In this document: one piece after another, positions 44,881-52,952 of the stretch
Position numbering within the stretch: position 1 is the stretch's first letter
Layout: every line of letters starts with the position of its first letter
NCBI RefSeq assembly: GCF_009617995.1
Contig: NZ_CP044129.1
Location: 434,001 to 498,000, forward strand
Length of the DNA: 64,000 bases
Origin: Halomicrobium sp. LC1Hm
Lineage (GTDB): Archaea > Halobacteriota > Halobacteria > Halobacteriales > Haloarculaceae
Direction of reading: 5' to 3'
Program-made: the position numbers and the translations under genes
The notes under the pieces: model-generated
Databases searched by the model: none
Seen by the model: the letters and a program-made list of their open reading frames with translations, nothing else
Told to the model about the DNA's origin: nothing

Positions 44881-45426
44881 ATGAGCGAACAAGTCCATAT
44901 CCGTGTTGGTGAATCCCGACATCAAAAGTGGGTCAGCCACGCCGAAGCAGAGTACGACGGCAACATGTCGAAACTGATCCGCGCCGCGGTCGAGAAGGAA
45001 ATCAGCGGCGCGTCGGACGGCGGCAGCCCCTCCGACGGCGGGGAGACGGTCGAGGCCAACGGGCGGATAGACGATATTCTAAATGGTGTCGAGGACAACG
45101 GAAGCGCCCTCGAAGCGATAGAGGACCGCCTTGAGAAGATGCACGACACCATGCTTTCCCAGGGTGGTATCCCCGACAGCGTGTTTTCCGATATTTATGG
45201 CGCTTTGAACCCCGTCGAGGACGGGTTTGAGGACGCCGATAAAGACGCAATTGCCAGGGAGTTTGGTGAGACGGCGGGAGAAATCGCTGAAAAGGCGGGT
45301 GTAACTGAACTTGAAGCGGCTCGCGCACTTGTACAACTCCACTACGAGGACGAGTACAGTGGTGTTGAGATGTTGATGACCCGCGAGTTTGACGGCCCAC
45401 GCTACTGGCTTGAGGTGGGGAGATGA
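44881..45426 (+). CDS. Ribbon-helix-helix-like element protein
   Basis: This 181-residue protein's N-terminal 45 residues have the short strand-helix-helix pattern of RHH DNA-binding proteins (VHIRVGESRHQKWVSHAEAE, then NMSKLIRAAVEKE). A Gly/Ser/Asp linker, a coiled segment (about 60-90) and a helical C-terminal domain follow. It overlaps the recombinase start by ATGA, the common pairing in haloarchaeal integrative elements, so it may regulate integration or excision. The ATG at 44881 was preferred over an in-frame GTG at 44848. Confidence 0.65.
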   Translation: MSEQVHIRVGESRHQKWVSHAEAEYDGNMSKLIRAAVEKEISGASDGGSPSDGGETVEANGRIDDILNGVEDNGSALEAIEDRLEKMHDTMLSQGGIPDSVFSDIYGALNPVEDGFEDADKDAIAREFGETAGEIAEKAGVTELEAARALVQLHYEDEYSGVEMLMTREFDGPRYWLEVGR

Positions 45427-45795
45427 GTGCCTTGGACCCTATCGAGAGTTACCGCGAGAGTTACGTTCTCCGTTCGCAGTCGGACGCGGCAGAGAACACG
45501 GTGAAGCGCCACGTTCGACACCTTCGCAAGTTCGAGATGTGGCTTCAAGACCGTGGGAAGGAGATCACCGATGAAATCGAGGTGGAAGATGACCTACTTC
45601 GGTTCCATCGGTGGATGAAACAGAGGGGTGCGGGGACCAAGTGCCCCGAGTGCGAGAAGGTGGTGGACCCTTTCGAGGACCTTTGTCCCGACTGCGGGGC
45701 CGATGTGTCGGAGGGTGTACTCGTCGGCTACTCGGAAGGGACCATCAAGAACGCTACAGGGGCCATTAGCAAGTTCTTTCAGATACAGCGTCCAG

Positions 45796-45801
45796 AAGAT
45801 C
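45796..45801 (+). repeat. Target site duplication AAGATC (left)
   Basis: AAGATC directly precedes the left terminal repeat and is repeated at 46868-46873 after the right one, proving the insertion was a transposition event. Confidence 0.85.
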
Positions 45802-45877
45802 CTGCCGTGTTGAATAGCGATCTAATCGGCATATATCACGGAGTAGAAGAGCGAAGCCGAGGAAATCGATTCTGTCC

Positions 45878-46702
45878 ATGGAAGTCGATCTCCTCGACTT
45901 CGTTGAGCAGTGTCGGCACCTAGTCAAACAAGCGTTGGGGAAGCACGCGGGCGAGCCCGCCAGCGGCGGGTTCGCCCGCTGGAAACACGTAGTTCTACAC
46001 TGTTTTCGGCTCGAAGAAGACCACAGCTACCGCGAAACGCCGAATCGGCTGGAGTACATGGCCGAGATTCGTGATGTACTCGACTTAGATCGGGACGATC
46101 TGCCGGACTACAGCACGATCTACAAATCGTTCGATCGGCTGGAAATGTGGGTGTGGCGGGCGTTGCTGCGCGTTTCCGCGCAGCAACACCCGCAGTCTGG
46201 CCACGCTGCACTCGACAGCACGTTCTTCGACCGCCGCTCAGCCTCGTCGTACTACCGCCAGCGGTCGGGAAGTAACGTACAGACACTGAAAGTGACGACA
46301 CTAACCGATAGAGAGTCTCTTGCTGTTCTTGACGTGCATATCTCGGCCCGCTGGAAACACGATACGAAGACCGGGCCGCAGGTCGTCCGCCGGAACGCGG
46401 ACGACCTGCTGTCCGTGGCTGCTGACAAAGCCTTCCACAACTGGATCACGAAATACGAGTTCTACGCCCTCGGTGTTGAGCCACTCATCTTACAGCGTGG
46501 ATCAAGACCGTTGACGCTCGGACATAACGTGCTCATCCGCGCAAAAGGCTACTCTCAGCGCTGGATGGCCGAAACATCGTATTCGACAACAAAGCGCTCG
46601 CTCGGCGATGCCGTGCGAGCGCTTGGCTGGTATCGACAGTTCCGTGAAATCGTCCTAATGTTCGCTATCTCGAACATAGAACCGCTCTGTGAGCCACTCT
46701 AG
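45878..46702 (+). CDS. IS5-family DDE transposase
   Basis: This 274-residue transposase has the catalytic triad D113 (ALDSTFFD), D183 (AADKAFHN) and E232, the last within a perfect Y-2-R-3-E-6-K signature (Y225, R228, E232, K239). The N-terminal helix-turn-helix region contains YRETPNRLEYMAEIRDVL. The frame is intact and full length, so the IS may still be active. A TATA-like CATATATC lies near 45829-45836. Confidence 0.93.
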   Translation: MEVDLLDFVEQCRHLVKQALGKHAGEPASGGFARWKHVVLHCFRLEEDHSYRETPNRLEYMAEIRDVLDLDRDDLPDYSTIYKSFDRLEMWVWRALLRVSAQQHPQSGHAALDSTFFDRRSASSYYRQRSGSNVQTLKVTTLTDRESLAVLDVHISARWKHDTKTGPQVVRRNADDLLSVAADKAFHNWITKYEFYALGVEPLILQRGSRPLTLGHNVLIRAKGYSQRWMAETSYSTTKRSLGDAVRALGWYRQFREIVLMFAISNIEPLCEPL

Positions 46703-46738
46703 CCGTGACTCAGTACCTATTCAACACGGCAGCTTTTT

Positions 46739-46867
46739 GTGCTCTGTTGAATAGCGGTGTTGGCCGGGGTGGTCGAAATGTGAGTTGACGTGTCAGGGGC
46801 AGATACCAATTGTCTCAAAATCAGTGTCGCTTCACCTTACCTCAGAAGGCGCTATTCAACACGGCAG
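46739..46867. repeat. MITE-like solo segment sharing IS ends
   Basis: The segment starts with GTGCTCTGTTGAATAGC (46739-46755), which matches the IS left end at most positions including TGTTGAATAGC, and ends with the perfect right end at 46851-46867. The 95 bases between show no transposase remnant. It may be a miniature element or a deleted second IS copy. Confidence 0.6.
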
Positions 46868-46873
46868 AAGATC
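46868..46873 (+). repeat. Target site duplication AAGATC (right)
   Basis: This is the right partner of 45796-45801. Fusing one copy of AAGATC to both flanks restores the recombinase frame (RPED followed by PNPVDQ). Confidence 0.85.
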
Positions 46874-47645
46874 CCAACCCCGTAGACCAATGGGATACCA
46901 CGGGGTCGGACGGCAAGTGGTCAATCACAACCGAGAAGAAGCGGGCCACTCGGGAGGGTGTTTTCTACCTCGAATCCGATGAGGTAGACAAACTCATTGA
47001 GGCGGCAGACGGCTTTCGGGACAAGCTGATCATCCGCATCTTGGTTTCCACGGGCATGAGGCGGTCAGAGTGCATCAGTCTGCGGCTCAGGGACGTGGAG
47101 CCTGACCAGAAGTACATCCTCATCTACGAGCGTAAGAACGACGACTATCGGAAGGTCGGCTTTCGTTCAGACAAACTGGCGCGGGATCTCCAGATGTGGA
47201 TTGACCACTACAGACAGCAAGAATACGGGGCCGTGGAAAACGACTACCTCTTTCCGCCCGACGGGAAGGGCAACAGCGACCACCTAGGTGAAACCGTGGT
47301 GCGAGACATCGTGGTTGAAGCGGCAGAACGCGCAGGGATTCAAAACGACTACGGGACTGACGCAATGGGCAGAACGCAACACCTGGTAACGCCGCACGCC
47401 CTACGTGCCACGTTCGCCGTCCAATGCGCCAAGAACGGTATTCCTGCGCCGATGGTCAAAGAGGCATTGGGCCACCACTCACTCAATGTGACCGACATCT
47501 ACACGTCCGTGATAGATGATGACGCGGCAGACATGATTCGGCGTGATGGCCCCTCATTTTAACCAGTATTCGCGTTACTTGTGGCACTTTTTTGAATCGA
47601 CACTCACGGTCGTACTCTGTCTTTCACTCGCCACCTTGGCAGGGG

Positions 47646-47654
47646 CTTAAATAT
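47646..47654 (+). promoter_or_regulatory. TATA-like element of the Mrr-like gene
   Basis: CTTAAATAT lies 34-42 bases before the ATG at 47688. It makes the MDELEF start more likely than the longer upstream frame. Confidence 0.5.
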
Positions 47655-47687
47655 GTGCTTCTGCTATCAAGTGACAGGGACCTACCT

Positions 47688-48863
47688 ATGGACGAACTGG
47701 AATTTGCGCTTCTGGAAATCGGTGGTACACCATTTGAAGAGTTCTCTATGGACTATTTGCGCGCACAGGGCTATGACGTACACGAAAGTGGTAGCCAGGG
47801 ACGAGATGGTGGATGGGATGCACGAGTGGAGATAGGAGGTAAAAAAGGAATTGCCCATGCCAGCAAGAGGAAAGACTGGAAAGTAAAACTGCGAAAAGAT
47901 GCTGAGAAGGTTGAAGACTTGGAGGAGGAACGGAATGAGAATTATGACATCTTTGTTTTCCTCACTAACAGACACGTGAGTGGGGAACAGGAACTTGAGA
48001 TAGAGTCAGAAACCGAAGAAGAATATGGGTGGAACCTGATACTCCACCACCAAACGAAGATTCTGGGTGAACTCCGACAAAATTATCCTGAGTTAGCAGA
48101 TCGACATCTTGGTGTGGATATTGGGGGTGGGCCTGATTACCTTGATGAGTTGAAAGTCCTCCGAGAAGACCGATTAGATAAGATTCAGGACCGTGGTGGG
48201 GAAGCAGAGGGACTCGATGATGGTCCTGTGGTAGTCCTCCATGTGATTCCTAACTCTGTATTCTCCTATGAAACAATCCAACCCTCTGAGGTTCTTACTC
48301 CGTTGGTCATCGGGGATACGAATACCTTTGCAGGAGAAACTAGGGGGAAAATGAAATTCACGCATGAAACAAGGGGTGATGGATATGCGTTTATTAGAAA
48401 TGACAGCCTGTTTGAGACGGCTACTACGTCCATGTTTCATGAGGGGCACGAGGAGGGAGAACTCTGGATAAGTGGGATTGTTCAGTCGGGTGGAACGGGT
48501 CTGGACGGGGCTGTTATCCTAACATTGCGGCAAGCACTTGAGGCGTTATCAGATGCGGGCCTTTCAGGGGTTGCATCTGTGTGTCTGTCATTCCTGAACG
48601 CAGAGAACGTCAAGCTTCTCCGCAATACAGGTGTTAGGAAGCCATTCCACTCCCCTCCAACATTTGGTGAAACCCGATATTCAACAGAGTTCGTTACCGT
48701 AGACGTCAGTGAGACTGAAATAATACAAGGTGTAGAACCGATGCTCTCCGAGGTTTGGCGACAATTCGGTGCAGAAGAAGGTACCAAAAACATAGACGAA
48801 GGAGAATGGCAAGGAGGGAGGATTAACGTGAATGCAGGGAATTTGAATAAAGGAGATAAGTAA
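47688..48863 (+). CDS. Mrr-like PD-(D/E)XK nuclease-fold protein with C-terminal domain
   Basis: This 391-residue protein's N-terminal about 150 residues look like a restriction endonuclease-like fold: FEEFSMDYLRAQGYDV, GRDGGWDARVEI with the acidic residue, then KGIAHASKRKDWKVKLRKDAEKV, where HASK stands in for the usual (D/E)-x-K or QCK. The C-terminal 200 residues (from about PVVVLHVIPNSVF) form a second, mostly beta domain that recalls the region following Schlafen/AlbA_2 domains in bacterial proteins. Codons are AT-rich (26 G+C of 60 at 47881-47940). A nucleic-acid defence role is plausible but not shown. Confidence 0.6.
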   Translation: MDELEFALLEIGGTPFEEFSMDYLRAQGYDVHESGSQGRDGGWDARVEIGGKKGIAHASKRKDWKVKLRKDAEKVEDLEEERNENYDIFVFLTNRHVSGEQELEIESETEEEYGWNLILHHQTKILGELRQNYPELADRHLGVDIGGGPDYLDELKVLREDRLDKIQDRGGEAEGLDDGPVVVLHVIPNSVFSYETIQPSEVLTPLVIGDTNTFAGETRGKMKFTHETRGDGYAFIRNDSLFETATTSMFHEGHEEGELWISGIVQSGGTGLDGAVILTLRQALEALSDAGLSGVASVCLSFLNAENVKLLRNTGVRKPFHSPPTFGETRYSTEFVTVDVSETEIIQGVEPMLSEVWRQFGAEEGTKNIDEGEWQGGRINVNAGNLNKGDK

Positions 48864-49441
48864 CGAATTTCGATCTGCGCAAGTCGTGGTCCATCAAGCC
48901 ACTCAGCAAACACTCTCTAAGATAACCCACACGCATCTTTAGACGGCCCTATATTACTCTCAGAGCGATTTGAGAGCGAACCGAGGGGGAGACATCATCC
49001 TGGAACAATCCCCACCTCAGAACGGCGCTCAGCGGCTCACAGAACATTGGCCGAACGTCAGGGGCGGTGGCCCGAGCATCTGCCTGGCGGAGCGCGGACA
49101 CGCAGGCGGTCGGGCGCACGCCCGTGGCTCCGGATGGGTAGTAGTACCATTTGAAGGGGAGATAAGTGAGTCAGGGGCGTGGAGTGTGCAACGGTCCTGG
49201 GATATTCTATTAACATTATAATCCGCCCCTTGATCGCCCACGCGCGCAAAGCATGGCCGTGGCAAACAGACGCCCAAGCAGACTCGCCCAATTAATGTGG
49301 CCGCGGTAGTGGTGGCGGTCAATAGGCTACCGAGCGGAGGCGGTGAAATACAATCATACCTCCACAAAACTGGGGTTTTGAGGACGGATTCACTCGAATT
49401 GGCGTAATTTTCATAAGTCTACATCTGCTCGTACCAAATAT
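48864..49441. other. Noncoding stretch in the infB element
   Basis: These 578 bases lack a convincing gene, although the middle (about 48990-49330) returns to high GC within AT-rich cargo. A TTG-initiated frame of 83 codons at 48970 has no family look. The segment could hold a replication origin, a decayed gene or a structured RNA. At the right end TTTTCATAAG (49408-49417) is the likely promoter of the next gene. Confidence 0.45.
49408..49417 (+). promoter_or_regulatory. TATA-like element for the small membrane gene pair
   Basis: TTTTCATAAG is 25-34 bases before the ATG at 49442, predicting a leaderless message for the two adjacent membrane protein genes. Confidence 0.45.
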
Positions 49442-49681
49442 ATGACAATCCCGTGGGGAAAGATAGCCGCATTCGGGTCGCTACTCACGTTGCTTGCCGT
49501 GGCTCCATACCTGTTTGGGATGGTCAGTATCACCTCCAGTATGAGCATGCAGAATGCGGACGTGGCGATGCTTGAACAGGCGGTCTACCTATTCGCGGGA
49601 GCTGTCAAGGCGATGGTCCCGCTCACCGTTGTGGGGGCGTTCGTCTTCGTATTCTTCAAGTTCGCGGGGGAGATGGCATAG
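49442..49681 (+). CDS. Small element membrane protein 1
   Basis: This 79-residue protein has two hydrophobic helices (about 7-29 and 47-75) joined by a Ser/Met-rich loop (ITSSMSMQNADVAM). No homologue is recognised. It is followed without a gap by a second small membrane protein gene (stop at 49681, next ATG at 49682). Short tandem membrane proteins like these are common in haloarchaeal tailless viruses and their relics, which is the basis for a virus-like guess. Confidence 0.6.
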   Translation: MTIPWGKIAAFGSLLTLLAVAPYLFGMVSITSSMSMQNADVAMLEQAVYLFAGAVKAMVPLTVVGAFVFVFFKFAGEMA

Positions 49682-49912
49682 ATGTCCGACTGGGACGACG
49701 CGGACGATCTGGCGACCGCCGTGGCGATACTCGGAGCGGCTGGTGTCCTTCTCACCATGACTTCGAGTATAGGCGACGCGAGTACCGCTCAAATGATCGC
49801 TTGGGCCGCGGACGTGATTCGGACAATCGTTGTTCCATCCTTCGGGTTGATTATCCTGTTCTGGTTCCTTCTCAAAGCGGAACCGCTCATAGACGCCTTC
49901 GCGGATTGGTAG
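49682..49912 (+). CDS. Small element membrane protein 2
   Basis: This 76-residue protein has an acidic N-terminus (SDWDDADDL), then two helices (about 10-31 and 45-67). It abuts the preceding gene exactly, so the two are surely co-transcribed and probably made in equal amounts. No family is recognised. Confidence 0.6.
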   Translation: MSDWDDADDLATAVAILGAAGVLLTMTSSIGDASTAQMIAWAADVIRTIVVPSFGLIILFWFLLKAEPLIDAFADW

Positions 49913-49966
49913 CCGATTAAATGGGTTCACATCGGGCGCGTTTTACTTTCACCCCGCTACGTCAGG

Positions 49967-49975
49967 TTTTATTAA
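49967..49975 (+). promoter_or_regulatory. TATA box of small element membrane gene 3
   Basis: TTTTATTAA is 23-31 bases before the ATG at 49998, predicting a leaderless message of its own. Confidence 0.5.
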
Positions 49976-49997
49976 TCTCCCGTCTGTTTTCCAACAT

Positions 49998-50213
49998 ATG
50001 GCAGGACTTGATATTGGAGGTGTGGCGAGTTGGTTACTTGCCGCTGGTTTGGGACTGGGAATCCTATGGGCGATTAATGAGGGTATGCTGAGAACTCAAT
50101 ACAGTTTAGGGTCTACGTCAGTCCCGATGGAGAACCTTGGGCTGATTATCTTCCTCGCGGCGATTGGACTGGGAGCGTTCTACTTCTTGAAAGACGTTGG
50201 GCGGAAAATATAG
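49998..50213 (+). CDS. Small element membrane protein 3
   Basis: This 71-residue protein has two helices (about 8-28 and 44-63) separated by a polar loop (RTQYSLGSTSVPMEN) and a basic tail. It has its own promoter. No family is recognised. The three small membrane proteins share size and topology but not sequence, as far as can be seen. Confidence 0.6.
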   Translation: MAGLDIGGVASWLLAAGLGLGILWAINEGMLRTQYSLGSTSVPMENLGLIIFLAAIGLGAFYFLKDVGRKI

Positions 50214-50412
50214 CGACGTACCGCCCGCTCAAATCCACCCCCTACCGTGGAGCGATAGGGACCCGTCCGCTCTGTAATCTTGACGGGGCGGGGTAGCGGG
50301 GTGGTAACAGTTGGATTCGAGCGACGCGCGAGAATAGTAGCGAAGCGGCTACCTATCAGATTGTAGGGTAGTCTGTCGGGATCAACCCCGACCGTCGGCT
50401 ATTGCCTCCGAA

Positions 50413-50438
50413 TTTGTGTATACATTCAACTACACAAA
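50413..50438. repeat. Inverted repeat at the right end of the element
   Basis: TTTGTGTA (50413-50420) and TACACAAA (50431-50438) form a perfect 8-bp inverted repeat with a 10-base spacer. It includes the 11-mer shared with the left end and sits seven bases before the right att core. It could bind the recombinase or end the infB transcript. Confidence 0.5.
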
Positions 50439-50442
50439 ACGC

Positions 50443-52257
50443 TCACTTCCCCCAGAAGGGGTCGCGGTTGCGCTGCTTTTCGAGGTACTGATTGAGCGCC
50501 TCGCGTTCGTCGCCGGTGATGTCCTCTTTGAGTTCCTGTTCGAGGATCTTGGCGTGTTTCTCGGGCAGTTCGGTCCACAGCTCGTCGCCCTCCTCGATCT
50601 GGCGGCCGACGGTCGGTCCGTCGATGGAGACGGCCACGCGGTCGCCGCGATTCGCTTCGTCGACATCCTCGCCCTCGTCCTGGATGGACTTGAGGTGGCC
50701 GACGCGTTCGGGCTCGTCGCCGTCGAACAGCGCGACGTTGCTGTTTCGCTTGATCCGTCCGGCGAGGATCTCGACGCCGACGACGGCGGGGTCAGACTGG
50801 CGGAAGGTGTGATCCTGGAGGATCTGGAAGCGAGCGGGGCGGGTGATGTTGTCGAGGATCTGGTCTTGCTGGGCGGTCTCGATGGCCTCGACGTGGTCCT
50901 CGTAGCTCTCGATCAGCTGATAGATCACGTCGTCGGCGAAGATTTCCACGTCCTCCTGGTCGGCCAGCCGTTCGGCGTCGTCGAGCGTGTCGACCCCGAA
51001 AGCCAGGACGGCCCGGTTGATCGGTTCGCCCGCGGTCTCGGCGACCCGAATGTCCCGTGGAGCCACGTCGCCGACCTCGGCGCGCATCACGGGAATCTCG
51101 TGTTCTTCGAGCGTCCCGGAGAGCGCTTCCAGCGAGCCGAGCGTGTCGGCTTTGATGACGACGCCCTCCTCGGCTGTCGAGACCTCGAAGCCGGCCAACT
51201 CCTCCTCGACTTCGAGGATGACCTCGTCGACGTCGCGGTCGCGGACGACCCGGACCGGTGCTCCGGCCATCGCGTCGTCGAGGTCCGGTGCGGCGATTTT
51301 CACCCCGTCTGCCGCGGCGACCGACTCGACGCGCTCGAACTGCTTCTCGGTACGGATCTCTGCCAGCGGCTGGGGCTTCAGCAACGCTCGGACCTCCGTG
51401 ACGATCGGGCCGTCGAGGCCGCCGACGACGATCTCGTCGTCCTCGCTGATGGTCCCGTCGTAGACGACGGCGTCGACGGTCGTCCCGAACCCGCGGGCGT
51501 CGGTCACTTCGAGGACGGTCCCGACGCCGGGCCCGCCCACGTCGATGGACATCTCCTCTTTGAGGTATCGCTGTGACAGCCCCATCATCACCGTCAGCAG
51601 GTCGGGCACGCCCTCGCCGGTCTCGGCCGAGACGGGGACGACGCCGATGTTGTTCTGGAAGTCCTGGACGCGCCAGTACATGTCGGCCGAGAAGCCGTTG
51701 TCAGAGAGCTGGCCGATGATCTCGTACAGCTTCTCGTCGAGGTCGCCCTGGACGCGGTCGGACTGTTTCTCCTTGCTCACCCGGACCGGCTCGCCCTCGT
51801 TGGGGTTCCAGCCGGGGACGGTGTCGATCTTGTTTGCGGCGACGATAAACGGCGTCTGGGTCCGCTTGAGGATGTCGATGGCCTCCATCGTCTGGGGCTG
51901 GAAGCCGTCGTTGACGTCGACGACGAGGATCGCGATGTCGGCCAGCGCGCCGCCGCGCGATCGCAGCGTCGAGAACGAGTGGTGGCCCGGCGTGTCGATA
52001 AACAGCAAGCCGGGGAGGTCGAAGTCGGTCGGATCGACGAGGTCGCCGGCCATCGACGAGATCACGTCCAGCGGCACGGCCGTCGAGCCGATGTGCTGGG
52101 TGATCGCGCCGGACTCGCCCGCGGTCACCGCCGAGCCACGGATCTTGTCCAGGAGGCTCGTCTTGCCGTGGTCGACGTGGCCGAGCACCGCCACGATCGG
52201 GGTTCGAAGGCCACCAGCGTCGGCGTCGTCGTCAGCGTGAGAATCGGGTTCGGACAT
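50443..52257 (-). CDS. infB: Translation initiation factor aIF5B (IF-2)
   Basis: This 604-residue GTPase brings initiator tRNA and the ribosomal subunits together. G1 GHVDHGKT is at 26-33, G3 DTPGH at 88-92, and G4 NKID follows near 143. The four domains typical of aIF5B continue to the end [12 protein letters not shown]. The N-terminus carries a short acidic tail. The element sits directly against its 3' end, and the last 14 or so bases recur at the far end of the element. The gene itself seems unharmed. Confidence 0.96.
   Translation of the reverse strand: MSEPDSHADDDADAGGLRTPIVAVLGHVDHGKTSLLDKIRGSAVTAGESGAITQHIGSTAVPLDVISSMAGDLVDPTDFDLPGLLFIDTPGHHSFSTLRSRGGALADIAILVVDVNDGFQPQTMEAIDILKRTQTPFIVAANKIDTVPGWNPNEGEPVRVSKEKQSDRVQGDLDEKLYEIIGQLSDNGFSADMYWRVQDFQNNIGVVPVSAETGEGVPDLLTVMMGLSQRYLKEEMSIDVGGPGVGTVLEVTDARGFGTTVDAVVYDGTISEDDEIVVGGLDGPIVTEVRALLKPQPLAEIRTEKQFERVESVAAADGVKIAAPDLDDAMAGAPVRVVRDRDVDEVILEVEEELAGFEVSTAEEGVVIKADTLGSLEALSGTLEEHEIPVMRAEVGDVAPRDIRVAETAGEPINRAVLAFGVDTLDDAERLADQEDVEIFADDVIYQLIESYEDHVEAIETAQQDQILDNITRPARFQILQDHTFRQSDPAVVGVEILAGRIKRNSNVALFDGDEPERVGHLKSIQDEGEDVDEANRGDRVAVSIDGPTVGRQIEEGDELWTELPEKHAKILEQELKEDITGDEREALNQYLEKQRNRDPFWGK
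50445..50458 (-). repeat. Right candidate att core (3' end of infB)
   Basis: ACTTCCCCCAGAAG encodes the last residues FWGK of infB with the stop overlapping its edge, and matches the left core at 13 of 14 bases. Confidence 0.5.
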
Positions 52258-52348
52258 GAGAGATCACCGTCCAGAAGTTATTCGTTCGGAGTCAGTCGCA
52301 CCTGATAAGTGCATCGTAATCTCGGCGTCTGTAGCGTCGCTGGCACGA

Positions 52349-52861
52349 TCAGACGACTTCGAAGGACGCGGTCATCCCGGACCCTCGGTGGGGCACACAG
52401 TAGTACTCGTAGGTGCCCGTCGCCTCGAAGGTGTAGACGTGCGTGTAGCCGCTGCCGTAGGTGTCGGTCCCCGGCGTCCCGGACCAGTCGCTCTCCTCGG
52501 GTGTCGTGTCGGGGGCGACGTTGTGGCCGCCCGCTTGCCACACCCAGCGGACGGTCTCGCCGGCACTGATCTCGAACGACTCCGGCGAGAACCGGAGCCG
52601 TCCCTCCGGTGCCACCGTGACCGTCTGGGCGACCGTCGGTGTCGCGGTGGGCGTGTCGGTGGGTGTCGGCGTCGGCGTGTCGGTCGCGGTCGGGGTGTCG
52701 GTTGGCGTGTCGGTCGCGGTGGGTGTCGGGGTGTCAGTCGCGGTGGGCGTGTCGGTCGCAGTGGCCGACGGCGTGTCGGTCGGCCCGCCGTCGCCGGCAC
52801 AGCCGGTGAGGCCGACGACGGGCGCGGTCACGAGCGCGGCGAGGTAGTCGCGGCGGTCCAT
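52349..52861 (-). CDS. Halocyanin-like blue copper lipoprotein
   Basis: This 170-residue surface protein has an N-terminal MDRRDYLAAL twin-Arg-type signal and lipobox LTGC (Cys about 20), then a 50-residue linker made of T-D-T-P-T-A-type repeats. A C-terminal plastocyanin-like domain has the type 1 copper ligands H113, C155, H158 and M163 (GGHNVAP and YYCVPHRGSGM). It should carry electrons at the outer face of the membrane. The linker is probably O-glycosylated and extends the domain from the membrane. Confidence 0.92.
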   Translation of the reverse strand: MDRRDYLAALVTAPVVGLTGCAGDGGPTDTPSATATDTPTATDTPTPTATDTPTDTPTATDTPTPTPTDTPTATPTVAQTVTVAPEGRLRFSPESFEISAGETVRWVWQAGGHNVAPDTTPEESDWSGTPGTDTYGSGYTHVYTFEATGTYEYYCVPHRGSGMTASFEVV

Positions 52862-52921
52862 ACCACTCCGTCGGACGGCAGACACTAATACCGTATGCCA
52901 GCACGTCTGACGGCCCGTGGC

Positions 52922-52929
52922 GTTTATGG
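52922..52929 (+). promoter_or_regulatory. TATA-like element of the PRC-Nob1 pair
   Basis: GTTTATGG lies 24-31 bases before the ATG at 52953, which makes that ATG preferable to the one at 52926 that overlaps the TATA box. Confidence 0.45.
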
Positions 52930-52952
52930 TACAGGAATCGGAAGGGGCCAGT

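Larger units (their letters stand above)
45802..46867 (+). mobile_element. IS5-type insertion sequence with an extra right end
   Basis: This 1066-bp unit is flanked by the perfect 17-bp inverted repeats CTGCCGTGTTGAATAGC (45802-45818) and GCTATTCAACACGGCAG (46851-46867), with 6-bp duplications outside. A second right-end copy at 46717-46732 follows the transposase gene by about 15 bases, so the ordinary IS would end there (931 bp). The remaining 135 bases carry a degenerate left end and the outer right end. The mobile unit that jumped therefore used the outer end. Confidence 0.88.
45423..47562 (+). pseudogene. Tyrosine recombinase (integrase) interrupted by an IS
   Basis: Parts 45423-45801 and 46874-47562 join, after removal of the insertion and one target copy, into one open frame of 355 codons. 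The N-terminal part holds a SAM-like DNA-binding domain with an inserted four-Cys zinc ribbon (CPECEKVV ... CPDCGAD). The C-terminal part has the catalytic set: Arg in STGMRRSECIS, HALRATF (His and Arg), GHHSLN (His) and the Tyr of DIYTSV. Intact, it would integrate the element; as it stands the N-terminal domain is separated from the catalytic one. The right fragment could be translated from within the IS end but would lack core binding. Confidence 0.88.
44798..50458. mobile_element. Integrated element at the 3' end of infB
   Basis: The bounds are the near-identical 14-mers ACTTCCCACAGAAG (44798-44811) and ACTTCCCCCAGAAG (50445-50458). The right copy is the infB 3' end (FWGK-stop on the minus strand), and the left copy reads FCGK-stop in the same sense. 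Cargo: RHH-like protein, tyrosine recombinase (broken by an IS), Mrr-like nuclease-fold protein and three small membrane proteins. Most cargo is AT-richer than the host. TTGTGTATACA occurs just inside both ends. It looks like a reduced, now immobilised plasmid or provirus relic. Confidence 0.7.

Noticed and set aside
48970-49221. 83-codon frame in the element
   Set aside because: It starts with TTG, has no recognisable domain and no promoter at a suitable distance.
50221-50340. Possible tRNA remnant at the right end of the infB element
   Set aside because: GGGGCGGGGTAGCGGGG looked tRNA-like, but no anticodon arm or T-arm follows.
52600-52790. Tandem repeats resembling a CRISPR or satellite
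   Set aside because: The short repeats code the T-D-T-P-T-A linker of the halocyanin in frame and have no spacers.
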